Shown: piece after piece, positions 49,201 through 61,885 of the stretch
How positions within the stretch are numbered: position 1 is the stretch's first letter
Layout of the letters: every line of letters starts with the position of its first letter
From: Acanthaster planci
Taxonomy: Eukaryota > Echinodermata > Asteroidea > Valvatida > Acanthasteridae
Length of the DNA: 64,000 nucleotides
Reading direction: 5' to 3'
NCBI RefSeq assembly: GCF_001949145.1
Contig: NW_019091403.1
Coordinates: 1,325,297-1,389,296, forward strand
The notes under the pieces: generated by a model
The model's database searches: none
What the model was told of the DNA's origin: nothing
What the model saw: only the letters and a program-made list of their open reading frames with translations
Translations under genes and position numbers: made by a program

Positions 49201-52200
49201 TAACGGAGCCATATGTAAAAAGATCATGTACCAGGGTGGTATCTCAGATTTTGTACTTGAATAATTAATATCTCTTATAGCCTTCTTCAAAATTGCAGCA
49301 TACGAGGCGAAATAACCTTACAGGGAGTTAAATTATTTTCAAACCAAGTCAGTTTTTTAAAATAAAATTTGCTTGGGTTTTTTGGATGCTGTAAATGATC
49401 AACTCCACCTTTACAAATTTAAATTTTCAAAAAAAACAAAAGATTTAGAGTGGGGAGTCTTGTGTGAGACTTCTTTGCCCTATAATTCCACATCATGAAT
49501 AAACATAACGGCGTTCCATTTAGAGGAGGTAAGTAAAGTTTCAAAATTTGAATTATTGAAAGAGCTTTGACCTGTGAATGATCCTACTTTTAAGCACCTA
49601 TATAAAACATACATATCTGTATGGCATTGACTGACATGAACAAACAGATGAACTCTAAACAATCCACCAGAACATGCCCGTATAATAATAAACCGTCGCT
49701 TCTTTAAGGCGCATACATTTATCTTCTTATGAGTACTACAAAACATGCGCGATATATATTTTGAGCATTCAACTACGGTAGGGTATGGCGATGATGTGTT
49801 GGTCAACGATTTAAAAGACCACTATTAATTATTTTAAGGCCTAATTTCATACTACTCATGCGCAGAATGCATTCAGCTTAGGGAATTGATGCATGTGGCG
49901 GCAATATGCTGGAAACCCGCTTCCAATATACATTGCATGACGTTTTAGCTGGTCACCCGCTTTTGCTATGCGAACATTATTTTTTCTTTGCTCAGTCATG
50001 CTCTGTTCTTAGTTGCTCTATGACTTTAATGCCTGATCTCACAAGTAATCAGTCCCACATAGTTTATTTTCTGGAATCTGAACATTTATTTACGTTTTTT
50101 GATAATGTAAACACAAATCCCCGTTATAGGCCTAAGTGTGTGTTAAACTAATGAATGGCTTTTATACCAAACCTTGTAAGTATCAGATCGGCTTGGAAAG
50201 GATGACGTTGACTAGGGAAATAGATATCACATTGCGTCTGTAACATGAATCTGACTTTGATGTATACCCGAATAATCATATCACAAGCTCAAAGCCAGTA
50301 AGACGTACGACACGCAGCCTCAATGAACACTGACAGGTGCCTGCTTGCTACGACCAGAGTCTACGGCGCCTTAGCCGCTGGGTCGCTTATAGCTCGCTTA
50401 GCCTACACATAGACGACAACATGACCCTCATCAATTTCTCCCCAAACTCATACGACAGCATTGCCTTCAAAAGGCAGGTGAAACGACCCGAGCTTATAGT
50501 CATTAGTACTGATGTAAGGCCCGCCTGAGGCTCACGTAATACACTCCGTCATCGTCCCTTCGCCAAATTGGAAAACTTGATGCTGTTTTCGGACATGACG
50601 TCAACTTTTGTAAGCCAGGACAAAATCGATTGAGATGTTTGCCTGCTTCGGCCTATCCACGTATGTGATTCACGTTAATCGGTTTTCCCCCGCTTGATTA
50701 TATTTGCACCGGCGCAAAATACAGGTAACGAGTTTGCAGAACGGCGTTAGCCTGGGTTGTATATACGGTAGCTTCTGGCAAAATGGCCAAGGGGCATGAT
50801 GGCATACATCATCGGGCTAATCGCAAAAAAACACGCAAATGGAAGAGAAATCTTGAGGTAATGAAGCCAAGGGACGAATGACGCTAACTTGTCATCGTGA
50901 CGTAATAAAATTGAAAGGTAAACAACCAAGTACACCTTAGCCAATACTCGTCAAGCGTTGTGACGTCACTCGTTATTTACTCCAGAAAAGAAACCCATTT
51001 ATGATTGGTTCATAGTCATGCATTTTTAAAGGCAACGGTAAGCTTTTTTGGCCCTGGATACTTATTTTGCGCGAAGTTAAAATCCACTGTAAACGCCGGC
51101 GAAGTTGTAGTTGTCAATTTCAAATCAAAACATGGTCATTTATTAATTTTTCTCTTTCGAAATACTGAGAGCTGAAAGTAAATGCTTGATTGCACCCAAC
51201 CTTGCTAACAACTCATAATAAATGATTATAAATTCTCAAGTCTAAAGTGAACAAAATGAAATTCAATGCAGTGCGTATTAATATCGCAACCTTGTGCGTC
51301 CTCCTTATAATTCCTTTCTTCATCTTTTACAAGAGGCCTTAGTGAGCAATATAATGAAGACTATAACACTTAAACGAAAAGAGGGGCCATATCCCATCCA
51401 TATCAAGGCATTTATCATTTTGGCTATGAGAGATCCCGTTTCCAATTTTATTCCGATCAATATTCGATCAATTGGCGGGCGTGAGGCACCGCGCCGTTTT
51501 TAATTTGCCGGGGCACGACGAGACCCTGAAGGGAACGTGCTCTGCTATGCAGGACAGAGGACCTCAGTCATGTCTCGGTCGAAGTGAGATGGAGACGTGA
51601 CTGTGGGGGTTGATGCTATACCTAGGGAATCCGAGGGAGGTAGCTTACAGGGGACATACTGATGGCCCAGGAAACTACGCTGGGAAGTTGTAAAGGTCGG
51701 CTGTCTATCCTTATCATCTCCTGATTTTACCTTGGAATTTGCAGCCACGCCACATATTTGCAATCTTGAAATGCGACTACAATTGTGAGAAATGGTAAAT
51801 AGCTCTAACCTTGACACAACGCGTCCGCAAGTTGTGTGTAATCCCATTTTTTTAGTTCAATTTAGTGATTCGTATCAAAATTCTGTCCGTGTTGTTCTTA
51901 ATCGGCTACAGCTTCTGCCATCTTAAATGATTATTTGATTTTCTTATATTGATACATCACATCATTGTGAATAAATGTGATTGGTATAATAATATCGTAC
52001 AAAGAGGAATTTAAAAAGCATTTAACCTAATAACAACCCTTGCGGGCACATTCAGCACCTGAATAAAATTGACCCGTCTGTTTCCTCACTCCTCACTCTG
52101 GTATTTGAACCCTGTCTGGCCAGATAAACCCTGGGCCCAAGATCTTTGTTAAATCACTTTGCAAGGCACCGTTTTATTTTTGTTTGAGGCAGCCAAGTAC

Positions 52201-54092
52201 TAATTCAATTACCTTTCGAAATGTAAATCAGGCTGTGGTAAACCTTCTACTAAGCGCGGGATTGAGACCAATTTATTCTTTGCCTATAGCGTAGGTTTAT
52301 AATGATACTTCAACTCTACTTTATGCGACATAATTCTGAAAATCATAATCCATAAATAAGCAAATATTCAAGTGCTACTTACAACTGTTGAAGATATGTC
52401 AGTCTTTTTATGCAGCCACTATACTGTAAGTATTAATTTTACTATATTTTGCTCAGATAGCTACAAATGAATCCTAGTCCTAATTGTACAAATTACGACA
52501 AAGGTAAACTGCATGCACTGTTTTTTAATAAAACATCCAGCAGGATGTTTCGACCAGAAAAGGACCAGCTATCCAAGCCAAAAAAAGAAAATTTGAGTGA
52601 CAACTCCATGTGCTTTAATCTACGCTACAGGAGCGTCGCAGCGCAGTGTCGAAGACGGGCGCACTGTGAGTCTGTACATCGGCGGCACAAACTGAAAAAC
52701 ATCCCGCGGGCTGAACGACGACCGAGGGACTCGGTTTACCACGCGCCGAATTACTGAATCATCACCCTGGGCTGGAATATTGTCAAATTAAATTATTTTA
52801 GTCGGTGATACACAACCTAAAAACTTGTCTTGTCTCCAATTCCGTGGGAGGGAAGTCGCTGAGAAACATGCATTAGGCGGTGTATCAGCGCTGCACGGGG
52901 GCCATGCATTCGCCGTGTTCGTTGTGTCTACTGTGTAATAAGTCTGAGAAAGACTTCACGGGAGTGACGAAGCGTGATCTCGCGAGGGAAAAAGAGATTT
53001 CATTGTGGGCATTCAATCAATAGGCAAGACGAGGGAGTGTTCAATTCCATGTAAGATTCGATTTAGAAGACGCCGAACACTTCATGAATGACGAGGTCAC
53101 TTTTGTCAAATTTATTCCATGGAAAAAAATGCCTATTATACAATGTGTTTGGCGCGTATCGTTGAATCACAGCGGGAACGCTTACGAACATTTTGACACA
53201 AGGCCAGCTCAGCCACATGTGACATCCATCGTGATGGTGTGCGCCGATTTTTTTTTTTTTGAATCGGAGACTGTACTAAGTCCATATTTTCACAGACCAA
53301 CGACGCAAGCATTGTTCAAGCGTGGCTTATGGGAGGTTTACATCAACGGACAAGACATGTTTTTCAGAAAGTAGTACTTGATGGCGTAGACTGGTACTTA
53401 ATAAGTCCAAATGGTGTGCCAAGTGTGACGGCGCCAGAAAGCCCGCAAGGAGACAGGATCCATGTGACAGCGGGAAGAAATTGATGTTGATGCTTGGTCT
53501 TTATCGTTGTCGCCTACGATATCCGAACGGTCTTCCAAGCTGTTCAATCCAGGTTAAGAGACTGATAAATTGTTACTGAAAAAGGCTAATGATAAATCAC
53601 CAGAGTCCAACGTCCTCCAGGTACAAGGCTCTTTTGCGAAACGAATGACATTTTGACCCTGCAATTGGCGGATGTGCTCAGAATACTAATTTACAAATCC
53701 TAAGTTTTATGTATTTATCACGAATGTCCTTATCCGCTCAAAATGGCGTCAAGTTCAATTACGCATCGCCACAGGTTAATTTGCAACTTGGTTGGAGAGG
53801 TGACAAATGATATATCGTGTGACATTATGAGGCAAATAATACACTCGTAATTGGATGGGGATTGAGTTTCCATGTTCAGAGAGCAGCTTATAATGAAAAA
53901 ACAATTTGGACTGGTCAGAAATTGTTTGAAAAAAATTAAAGAACGAACATCTCACGTGAATTATGTCAATTGGTAACTTCTATGAAAGAAATACGAAAAT
54001 CAGTCAAAGTTGGCCGGATGTAGTGGAGAAACTCTGCTGAATTTCTGCGACAATTTTATATAACCTACTCACACCAACGCAATCTGGTAATG
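46256..54092. other. Gene-free stretch
   Basis: The open frames are short and overlapping. A small two-step hairpin with a GAAA loop lies at 47429-47463. TGACGTCA palindromes lie near 46664, 50596 and 50961. The last TACATGTA of the window is at 47938. The block 51360-51480 is AT-rich, palindrome-rich and has an SRF-like CCATATCAAGG (near 51397), as a non-coding regulatory element might; this is only an impression. A 14-base T run lies near 53249-53262. Confidence 0.45.
47429..47463 (+). repeat. Small two-step hairpin with GAAA tetraloop
   Basis: GGATTTTC (47429-47436) pairs with GAAAATCC (47456-47463). Inside it, past a short internal loop, TCACT pairs with AGTGA around GAAA, a GNRA-type tetraloop in plus-strand RNA. 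The total is 13 perfect pairs. There is no flanking gene or family match; it may be chance. Confidence 0.35.
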
Positions 54093-54278
54093 ATATTCAC
54101 TGCCGTGCTTCAAACAGCAATGAGGAAATAGCTTCTGGATATTCACTGCCGTGCTTCAAACAGCAATGAGGAAATAGCTTCTGGATATTCACTGCCGTGC
54201 TTCAAACAGCAATGAGGAAATAGCTTCTGGATATTCACTGCCGTGCTTCAAACAGCAATGAGGAAATAGCTTCTGGAT
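54093..54278. repeat. 46-bp minisatellite, four identical copies
   Basis: Four head-to-tail copies of a 46-bp unit start at 54093, 54139, 54185 and 54231, each beginning ATATTCACTGCCGTGCTTC and ending AATAGCTTCTGG. All four look identical. A further AT follows at 54277-54278 before unique sequence begins. Perfect identity means very recent expansion or ongoing homogenisation. The unit length is not a multiple of three, so this is not a coding repeat. Confidence 0.95.
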
Positions 54279-57200
54279 GGGGCAATCAGACGATGATCGA
54301 TTTAATGTTTAATTTTGTACAGTCAATGTCTCCTTTCTGTTCGTTGGTCGTGGGCTCTATGTCCTGTCTTGTCCACTTTTGTCCGGTATATGACATATCC
54401 ACAACTCCATGCATAATTTGGAGGTATTTCTTCATTTCACCATAATTCCAATAGTTTTTTATGTACTATGAACAACTAAGGCTAAAGTTATTTGTCGTTT
54501 TTGTACACAGATTCCTTTAAAGCAATTTCATCTGGACATGAAGCCATACGGCCGGCTTCCCCCATCGATCCGACGGTGTAGAGACCGAGCGATGCAGTCA
54601 GGCATGCCATAGCCGGAATATGGACCTACCTCATCGGCGAGTGTTGAATGGAAACATTGCGCCAATATGCAGTCGCTAAAGCTGCACATTCAATCTAGTG
54701 CCACCCACATCCGTAAAAAATGCATTAATAAATGAACTACCCAAAACTCTCCTACACTCAGTGAATCTTGGCTTTCAATTTAGACTGAGCAGCATTTTTA
54801 AAATTGCAAAACTGGTGAAAAATTGAACAAAAATTAGACATCTAATCGTGACATTATCTGCATACATCAAGATATGCTTGATGGATGAAGTCTTAAAGGA
54901 TGCCTTTCGGTGATATTAATTTGGCTTTGCATTTTGATATATTCATTTGGTACTAGGCTTTGTCCTTACAGGTCGGTGTAAGGGCAGAACTTAAGTGTGT
55001 TGGGTCTAACGGTCTTGTTCAAATTGAATGGCGCCATATGTACAAGTCTATGTAGCGGCCTCATCACCTGCATGCCCATGACAGCTAACATCAGATTCTA
55101 GGGTCTTCAACATAAATTATGTTACAATCCTGAATGTGTCTGGACTTCAACAACGGTTAAATTGTCTGATTTCCCATTTGAATAAACTCTGCATTTTAGT
55201 GCACACATTACCAGTTAGAAACCAGACGGGTTGTGTTGAGCATATTACAGCACTGCAAGAAATCTTATTACACAATAATGAATCGATGGCAATTCCATTA
55301 GATCTAGCACAAAATGAATCAAATTTCTAGACAAGATTTATGACTTGTTAAAATCTACTCACTTAAATTAAAAAATTTTTAATTACAGAAAATGAGCCTG
55401 AAGAAGATAATGGCCTCAGGGGCATGGGGCCAATGACCGCAGTTCGTTCGTTAAGTATAAATTGCTGAGGGATTATCGTGTGATTTTTTTTGTTCTTTGT
55501 ATCTCAAATCAATCAAATGCATAGACGTATACAGAGCTATCAGCAACGCTTATAACGATTCGTTTTCCCCCGGCCATAAAAGAAGGGAGTGCAAACAACT
55601 AACAGATTAGACATTTCCAAACGACTGCTTGCATTATCTATGACGCAACATAATGCTCCGAGACAGACGTCAAATACACGAGTTTTCCAACCAATAGCGC
55701 CACCAAGGGATTCATGCGACCAAAACAGACCTAGCTTGATTTGAGGGAGAGAGACGGCTAAAACACCCTCAAAACTGAAAAATAGTATCGAACACAAGAG
55801 CTTCTAAAAGTCACACAAAATCGCTTTCTTTTGAATACCAGCTGGTCCAGGCATGCAGGTAAAACTCACATGTGTTCACTACAGTGTCAAATCCATCAAA
55901 CTCAGTTACTACATGCTGTGCACAGTAGAGATCTGTTCTAAGCTTGGTAAAACTTCCTTAAAATATCTGTAAATCACTGTAATGGCTACATATAACGTAG
56001 GGGGGTTTCCATTCTACGGTTTTAGGAACCGAAGAGGATAAACGATAAATCATTTTGATGTTGGATGTTGATGTTGCCACGCGTGGGTGAGGAGTATGTT
56101 TTTAAGACTATATACCGCAATCTTTGTGGGTTCAACTGTCACCCGTCTTATATTGCAATTCATATCTGAAGACATGCAAAAATGAGACAAAGTGCACTTT
56201 TACAAACGACTGTGCGAACCCTGATGGCGACGTGGGAAAAGAAATTAGGTATCAGAGAATTTAAGTGCACACATCGATTCAAACTTGGTTAAAAGGAAAG
56301 GTAGGCCCCGTTTAAAGAAAAAAAAAAAGAAAACAAAAACCTAACACATCTTGAATATAGTACGAATCAAAGACTAATTTGTCTCAAGAAAGCAGGAAGA
56401 TTAGTCACAAAATTTACAATTTTTCTTCCTGCAATTAAAAAAGCTGTAGCCACAAATCAACCTCCACAATACTTTGCCCTTTGCAAGTGGAACAACAACC
56501 TTTTGGCTGACTGGTGTGTCCCGCCAATGCCTTCTGGGGCTAGACTCTAAGGTTTTCTTTCTTTTATGTTACTATCGTTCCCACTCAATATTGAGCCCAT
56601 AAGGCAAGCCCGACCTATTTACTGTCGTCGATAAGGGCTGCACTCGATCTGTACCGACAAGTCGAGTAGGTCTAGTAGTGGGGACAGTCAACACACTCCG
56701 TGCCGAACCGATGGAAATCGAGCGTGTAAATGCCAGGTTCCCTCTGCAATGTGCTCGTCGCTACACATCTCCAGAATAGGAAAGCTGAATCAATCGATGC
56801 AGCGGATAGCATTTTAAGCGTCGTACCTAAAAGGCTTCGAAGTTGGGAATACAAACCCACTTTCAGTTTGCTTTGATGGCGTCTTCGGGTTGAACATGTC
56901 CCTAAACCTGACGGATAGTGTCTCAGCCGACAATGGAAACGCGTGGTTGTGCAGTGGTCAGGTGTGCTAAGAGAATCACCCTTTAACAACTTGCGCAAAC
57001 AACACGGTACTACGCAAGGAAATTACTTATTCAGTCGTCGTGACTGTTCATGTTTACCAAGTAGACAAGTTCAATTGAAACAGAAAATAAGCGATTAAAG
57101 GTGAAAATCAAATGAATTTAAGCACTGAGACATTTATTTCACTAGTCATTTGTTTCTGTGGCAGTCATTTAAATCGATGAGCTGTCGTATGCCGCTGAAG

Positions 57201-60200
57201 TAGTAAGTTAGTTAAATTGTCCTTACTGGTTCAGTCTGTGTTTCACCGCCAAAGAATAATTAGCCTGACTCAACGTCACTCAATCTACATGCTAAATCCA
57301 GTGTCTATGTGATCTACACTAAGCCTCAATTGTAAGGCTTTATCAAAGAGCATGTATGACCGAAAAGTTATTCCACTTGGCAGACTACCATTTGTAACAA
57401 ACCAGAAGATTCAAATTCATTATAACACGTCATTGAAGCTCATGATGTAGAAATCATTCAATACGTCATTTCTTCGAAATCACGCGCGCGTTGACCCAGG
57501 ATTTATTCATAAAATTACAGCAATAATCTATTATAATACTTAGTTCATAATTATCTAAACTGTGCAAAAGTTCCCTTTGTTAAGAGTACACGAATATGGT
57601 TGGACTCACTGCGAACGCAGCCAGTTTACAGTGACACTAAGATAGATGTGCATGAGATGCTTATTTTGGATGTCTGAAGTTATTTTGAACGACATTTCCT
57701 CACAGCTTTGCCTGATACACTAAGAAATGGTGCCTCAGCAGGTTGCAAGTGAAACGAAGGTTACACTTGTCGTTTAGAATTGCACTACAGAAAATTCAGT
57801 AGTGCTTTGGACTGACACAAATGAAATTATTTTGTAAGCATTCAGCTTTGGGCAGATGAGACATTATTCATCCATGTTTGCATCTATTGTATGGTTATCT
57901 TCCTCTACTCGTACCATCTGAAGCTTCCATTGTCCGTCAGCTCTTCAGGTTGGCCGTACAATTTTAAAGGAATTAACATGCCAGAAGAAAAAAGAAAATT
58001 AAAACCACTGCCAACTCATCTATTTGCGATGACAGGAAAATCTTTGGGAAGGTGCTGCTTTCTTATTTACTTGATTAAATTCGGGGGGACAAGGGGAAAT
58101 GGGCTTTGTGTTAACACTTCACGAACAGCAATAGACAGCGCATTCTTTTTGCTACATGTTCCGATATTAATCATGACATCCAGAAATTCAGAAAATATTT
58201 CAATATTACACCATGGCAGATAGTTCCGATTTAATGCTAAATTGAAGTTTCCTCCATTCACATAAAGATATTGCCAGTAATGTGTATGGGGTCCCTTGAA
58301 GGATAAAAAAGAGCATGTAGCAAAGGACATAATACTTAGGGCCATTATGCACAGAGCTCAAAGATATTCATGTGCTGTCGCAAATTGCTTCAAGTCATTG
58401 TCTTCGACAGACAGGTGTCACGAGGAGTTGACGATCACTATCGTCTCAGCAACGTGCTAGCTTCCCGATCATTCCTTTCGCTGTCAAAATCCAATTGGAA
58501 AAGATATTTTTTTCCCGTAAGGCACGACTGAAACCCGTTCACCGTTAAAAATCCTGTCAGATTATATTACAACCACTTTCTTATCTCTCGGCATTAAGAC
58601 GGTTAGAGTTTGCCGGCGCCACATCTGTTCTCAAACGAGTAAATATCCGGCATATGGAACTTTGTGATTGTTAATACACAACACTGAGACGAGGATTTGT
58701 ATTTTTGTAAGAGACGAACCCATTTCCCTTATAGTCTGTCCGCTGCTAGCGAGGCCTTGAATGGAAACACGGGAGAGTTAGCAAACATGGACAGAATGAC
58801 AAGGCATGCAATGCAGTAAGCACGATCGCTCCAACAGGTAATTTGTCTTTTCCCTTGTCGAGTTTGCAATAGCTTATAATTGTTAGATTGGGTATCGGCA
58901 GGTGAACACGTAGGGGAGTAACTCGACGCCGATTCTCACACACGAACCTAATTGGTCGTGGCTGAGACCACAAAAGGGAAAAACGCGTGTGCATTTCCAA
59001 CTCCATTAGGTGAGTTCGATAAAAAATACACGTAGTTGTGATGACATTGAAATATTGTTTCTCGCAGTGCAATATGCAGGATGGTTATAATCCTCTTGAG
59101 ATATGGAAGCTCACCATTGAGAGAACTGCGTAATTGTAATACCATCATCTCTTTCTATCAAAATTATAGAATTTGGTTTTGAATTGGTTGCTTTGCTATA
59201 GCAAATAATTATGCGCTAAGCCGAATCGTGTTTGTATTTGTAGGAAGGGGGTTAAGGGCACTGCCTTTTGAAAAAAAAAAGTGAAATGTCGGATGGCAGA
59301 ATTACGAGGGAAGGCAAATAAGGGAAAAACTGACTGAATGACAACGGAGATAATAACCGAAATATAAATTAAAACTAAATTGCGAGGGGCTTTTCTTACA
59401 TGCCAGCAGTATGTTTGTCTTATATTGCAACCAGACAGAGAAATAAGAAATGATTTCAAACCCAACCTGGAAACAATGCGCTAATTCACATAAAATACAC
59501 CGTTCTCAAAACGCCACTGAACTCTACACCAAGTGCACATAGCCACAGACTATCCTTCATTTTATCCATGCAATATACGACAAAATAACTCGTATCAAGG
59601 CGCTCATTATGAGGAAGAGAGAAAAGATCAAATTATTAACCTGAAGGGTTTCGGTATTTTCTCCAGACAGGTACTGACACGCAACTGACGCTTTCAGGGA
59701 CTTGATAGCCTCCCGTCAGAAAAAAGGTATCCGCAAAAGTCTCTTACGTACAAAATGACCTTCGGGTCTGCAGAATTATTCGCGATTACTATACGACAGG
59801 GCTTCAGCCGTACATCTCCGACTAGTTGCCATGGAAATCGTCCAAATTGAGGTATTTTTGCACTTTTTCATTACATTCGAGATTTTGGTGAGGACGTTGC
59901 CTTTGAGAGCTTAGGTAAATGTCAAGATGAATGTGAGATTTATGAGCTCAACTCTAGACAGGTATTCAGTTGAGTTTTGCTGCCCAATGACAGAGAGCAT
60001 ACAAGCACTGTGAAACCATCAGATATATGATTTCTGTTAAGTGAATTGAGCTGTGAGTTTATATCGAAAATCACATTCACACTCCACCGCACAAAGCACC
60101 TGCAAAAGTTTTACTTCATCTTGATAAAAAATCACGTAATCGCTATACTTAAACATCCATCACAAGGCTTTAAAATCAATGTATCAATGCCTCTTACTTT

Positions 60201-61721
60201 CAATTACCATAAATTTTGTTTCGAAATTCTTCTGTATTCGTTAAAGTATGTCTCCCGTCTTCGCAAAGCCTCTGACTCTGGTATTTCTTTTTATCTAACA
60301 AGAAACACGTCAGGAGGCAAAACGCTTTGCTTTTCAAACAGTCTTTGCGGAATTCTCTTCGCATAAATGACAGCGAGAGGTGGCCAAGAATCTTAACCCC
60401 TGCCGCATGATCGGGTGATGGACGGCAGGACGTTCGGTCGGAGGCTGACCTCAGGGAAGTACAGTGAAACTGTCATGGTAGAAGAGAAGTGCATAGTGTA
60501 ATGTGTTTGCATAAGCGTCTTCTCCTCTGTATCCACAAGGGAACTTTGTGAAAAGTGCAGTTGTTTTCACGTGGATGGTGAAAGAGGTCGGTCTAAGACT
60601 ACATCTTCGGAATAACAATCACAGTTAAAGAGCGCTGAGTGTTTCCTTGCTAAAGTTTTTTTGCATTCACCCAGCAAGTTGCATTGGAGTACACACCGTT
60701 TTGGTTAAATAATTGCGATCACCGTTTAGCCAGTACCAGTATGCTTGTGTTAATTTTTGGATCAGAGTGGTGCAAAAGAATAGCAGGAATATGCATGTAT
60801 AATCGTCTGCCTGATGTAATAGAATTTATTGCAAGTTTAAAGGAGATATGATTTTTTTCTGACTGAAGTTTATTTCTTAGCCGCCTCTGGGCTGTGATTG
60901 CCTAAATAAAAAGAATTTACATCGATACAGCACGTGGAAATGGTCTATAACATGTATGGTTGCCTACGTCATTCTGAATCCATTCCTTTGGATTTCTCTG
61001 ATGACCAGTAAATTGAGTTATTCCCTTTGAAGCTAACGGACGACAGCTGATATCAACATCAAGACCCACATTCAACCCAAGTGGGCCGTTTCATAATATG
61101 ACGCCATAAACAGTGCACAGCTGAGCCACTCAAAGGATGAGGAGAAACGCTTGGCAGAATCTGTCAGCACGCCAAGGTTCGAACTGAACTACATGGAATT
61201 CGAGCGTAAATTGTCTGGCGACTAAATCATGATTGATACCATACCAGCAACTATGCATAGCCAAACTGCATGTACGACGCAAGAGCTGATTAACAAGTCT
61301 CGGGATGATAGAACTTGGAATAATTTCACAACTGTCCACAGGAATCGTTGCTTCCAGCTTAATACTCTACAACATCATACTTACTTATCATCAAAAGCAG
61401 TTACTGAAGATTATTTTACCTATGTGTTTCAAAGGCGATTTTTAGAAGTATTTTAACAGATGGGAAGTTCAAACATAAATTGTTTACACTAAAACGCCCT
61501 TGAGAGCATCCAACTTTACGCCGATTCAGCAGGTCACGTGGCTAAAATGACGGATATAAATCGAAAGATGCAAACTTGAACTCAACTTAAAGACAAAACA
61601 CCGGTCATGCCAGCACCAGAATGCTCTACGCGTACATTATGCAAACTGTAAGAAACCAGCTCGGCAGCTGAGTGAATCCACCGAGTAACTAAGAGACAGG
61701 AAGAGGGAAAAGGCACTTTAC
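54279..61721. other. Gene-free stretch
   Basis: I see no supported gene or RNA. Minus-strand open frames at 56672-56998 and 58746-59072 (108 codons each) have no domain I recognise. There is an A-rich run near 56320-56340 and alternating CG near 57483. No TACATGTA or TAGGCCTA word was found here, unlike the left three-quarters of the window. Confidence 0.45.
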
Positions 61722-61885
61722 CTTGCTTGACATTTCAGAAAACGGACCCTCCAGGTCACATTCAATCACAACTTTTTCCCCTTTTCTCATGTCCAGAATG
61801 AATTCACTACCGATATTACAAACCACGTAGGTCGAGTCAGGCAGCTTGTGTGTCGAAGACGGATACGTTGCCTCTAGCATCTTGT
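61722..61885 (-). CDS. Candidate internal coding exon (unrecognised gene)
   Basis: On the minus strand an acceptor CCTAATTTCAG precedes 61885 and a donor AAG|GTAAAG follows 61722, bounding a 164-bp segment open throughout in one frame. The 54 complete codons translate to a protein-like segment with balanced composition: ...TYPSSTHKLPDSTYVVCNIG, then SEFILDMRKGEKVVIECDLE, then GPFSEMSSK. The GEKVVIECDLEG stretch has the spacing of an immunoglobulin B-strand (Gly-x-x-Val-x-Ile-x-Cys), a weak resemblance only. The exon would enter after one base of a codon and leave in phase 0. I found no partner exon within the window, so the gene may extend beyond it or this may be chance. Confidence 0.35.

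Noticed and set aside
56672-56998. 108-codon minus-strand ORF, Arg/His/Cys-rich, suspected LINE fragment
   Set aside because: No reverse-transcriptase or endonuclease motif could be identified.
61166-61186. AGGTTCGAACTG resembling a tRNA B box
   Set aside because: No acceptable A box or cloverleaf could be built at tRNA spacing.
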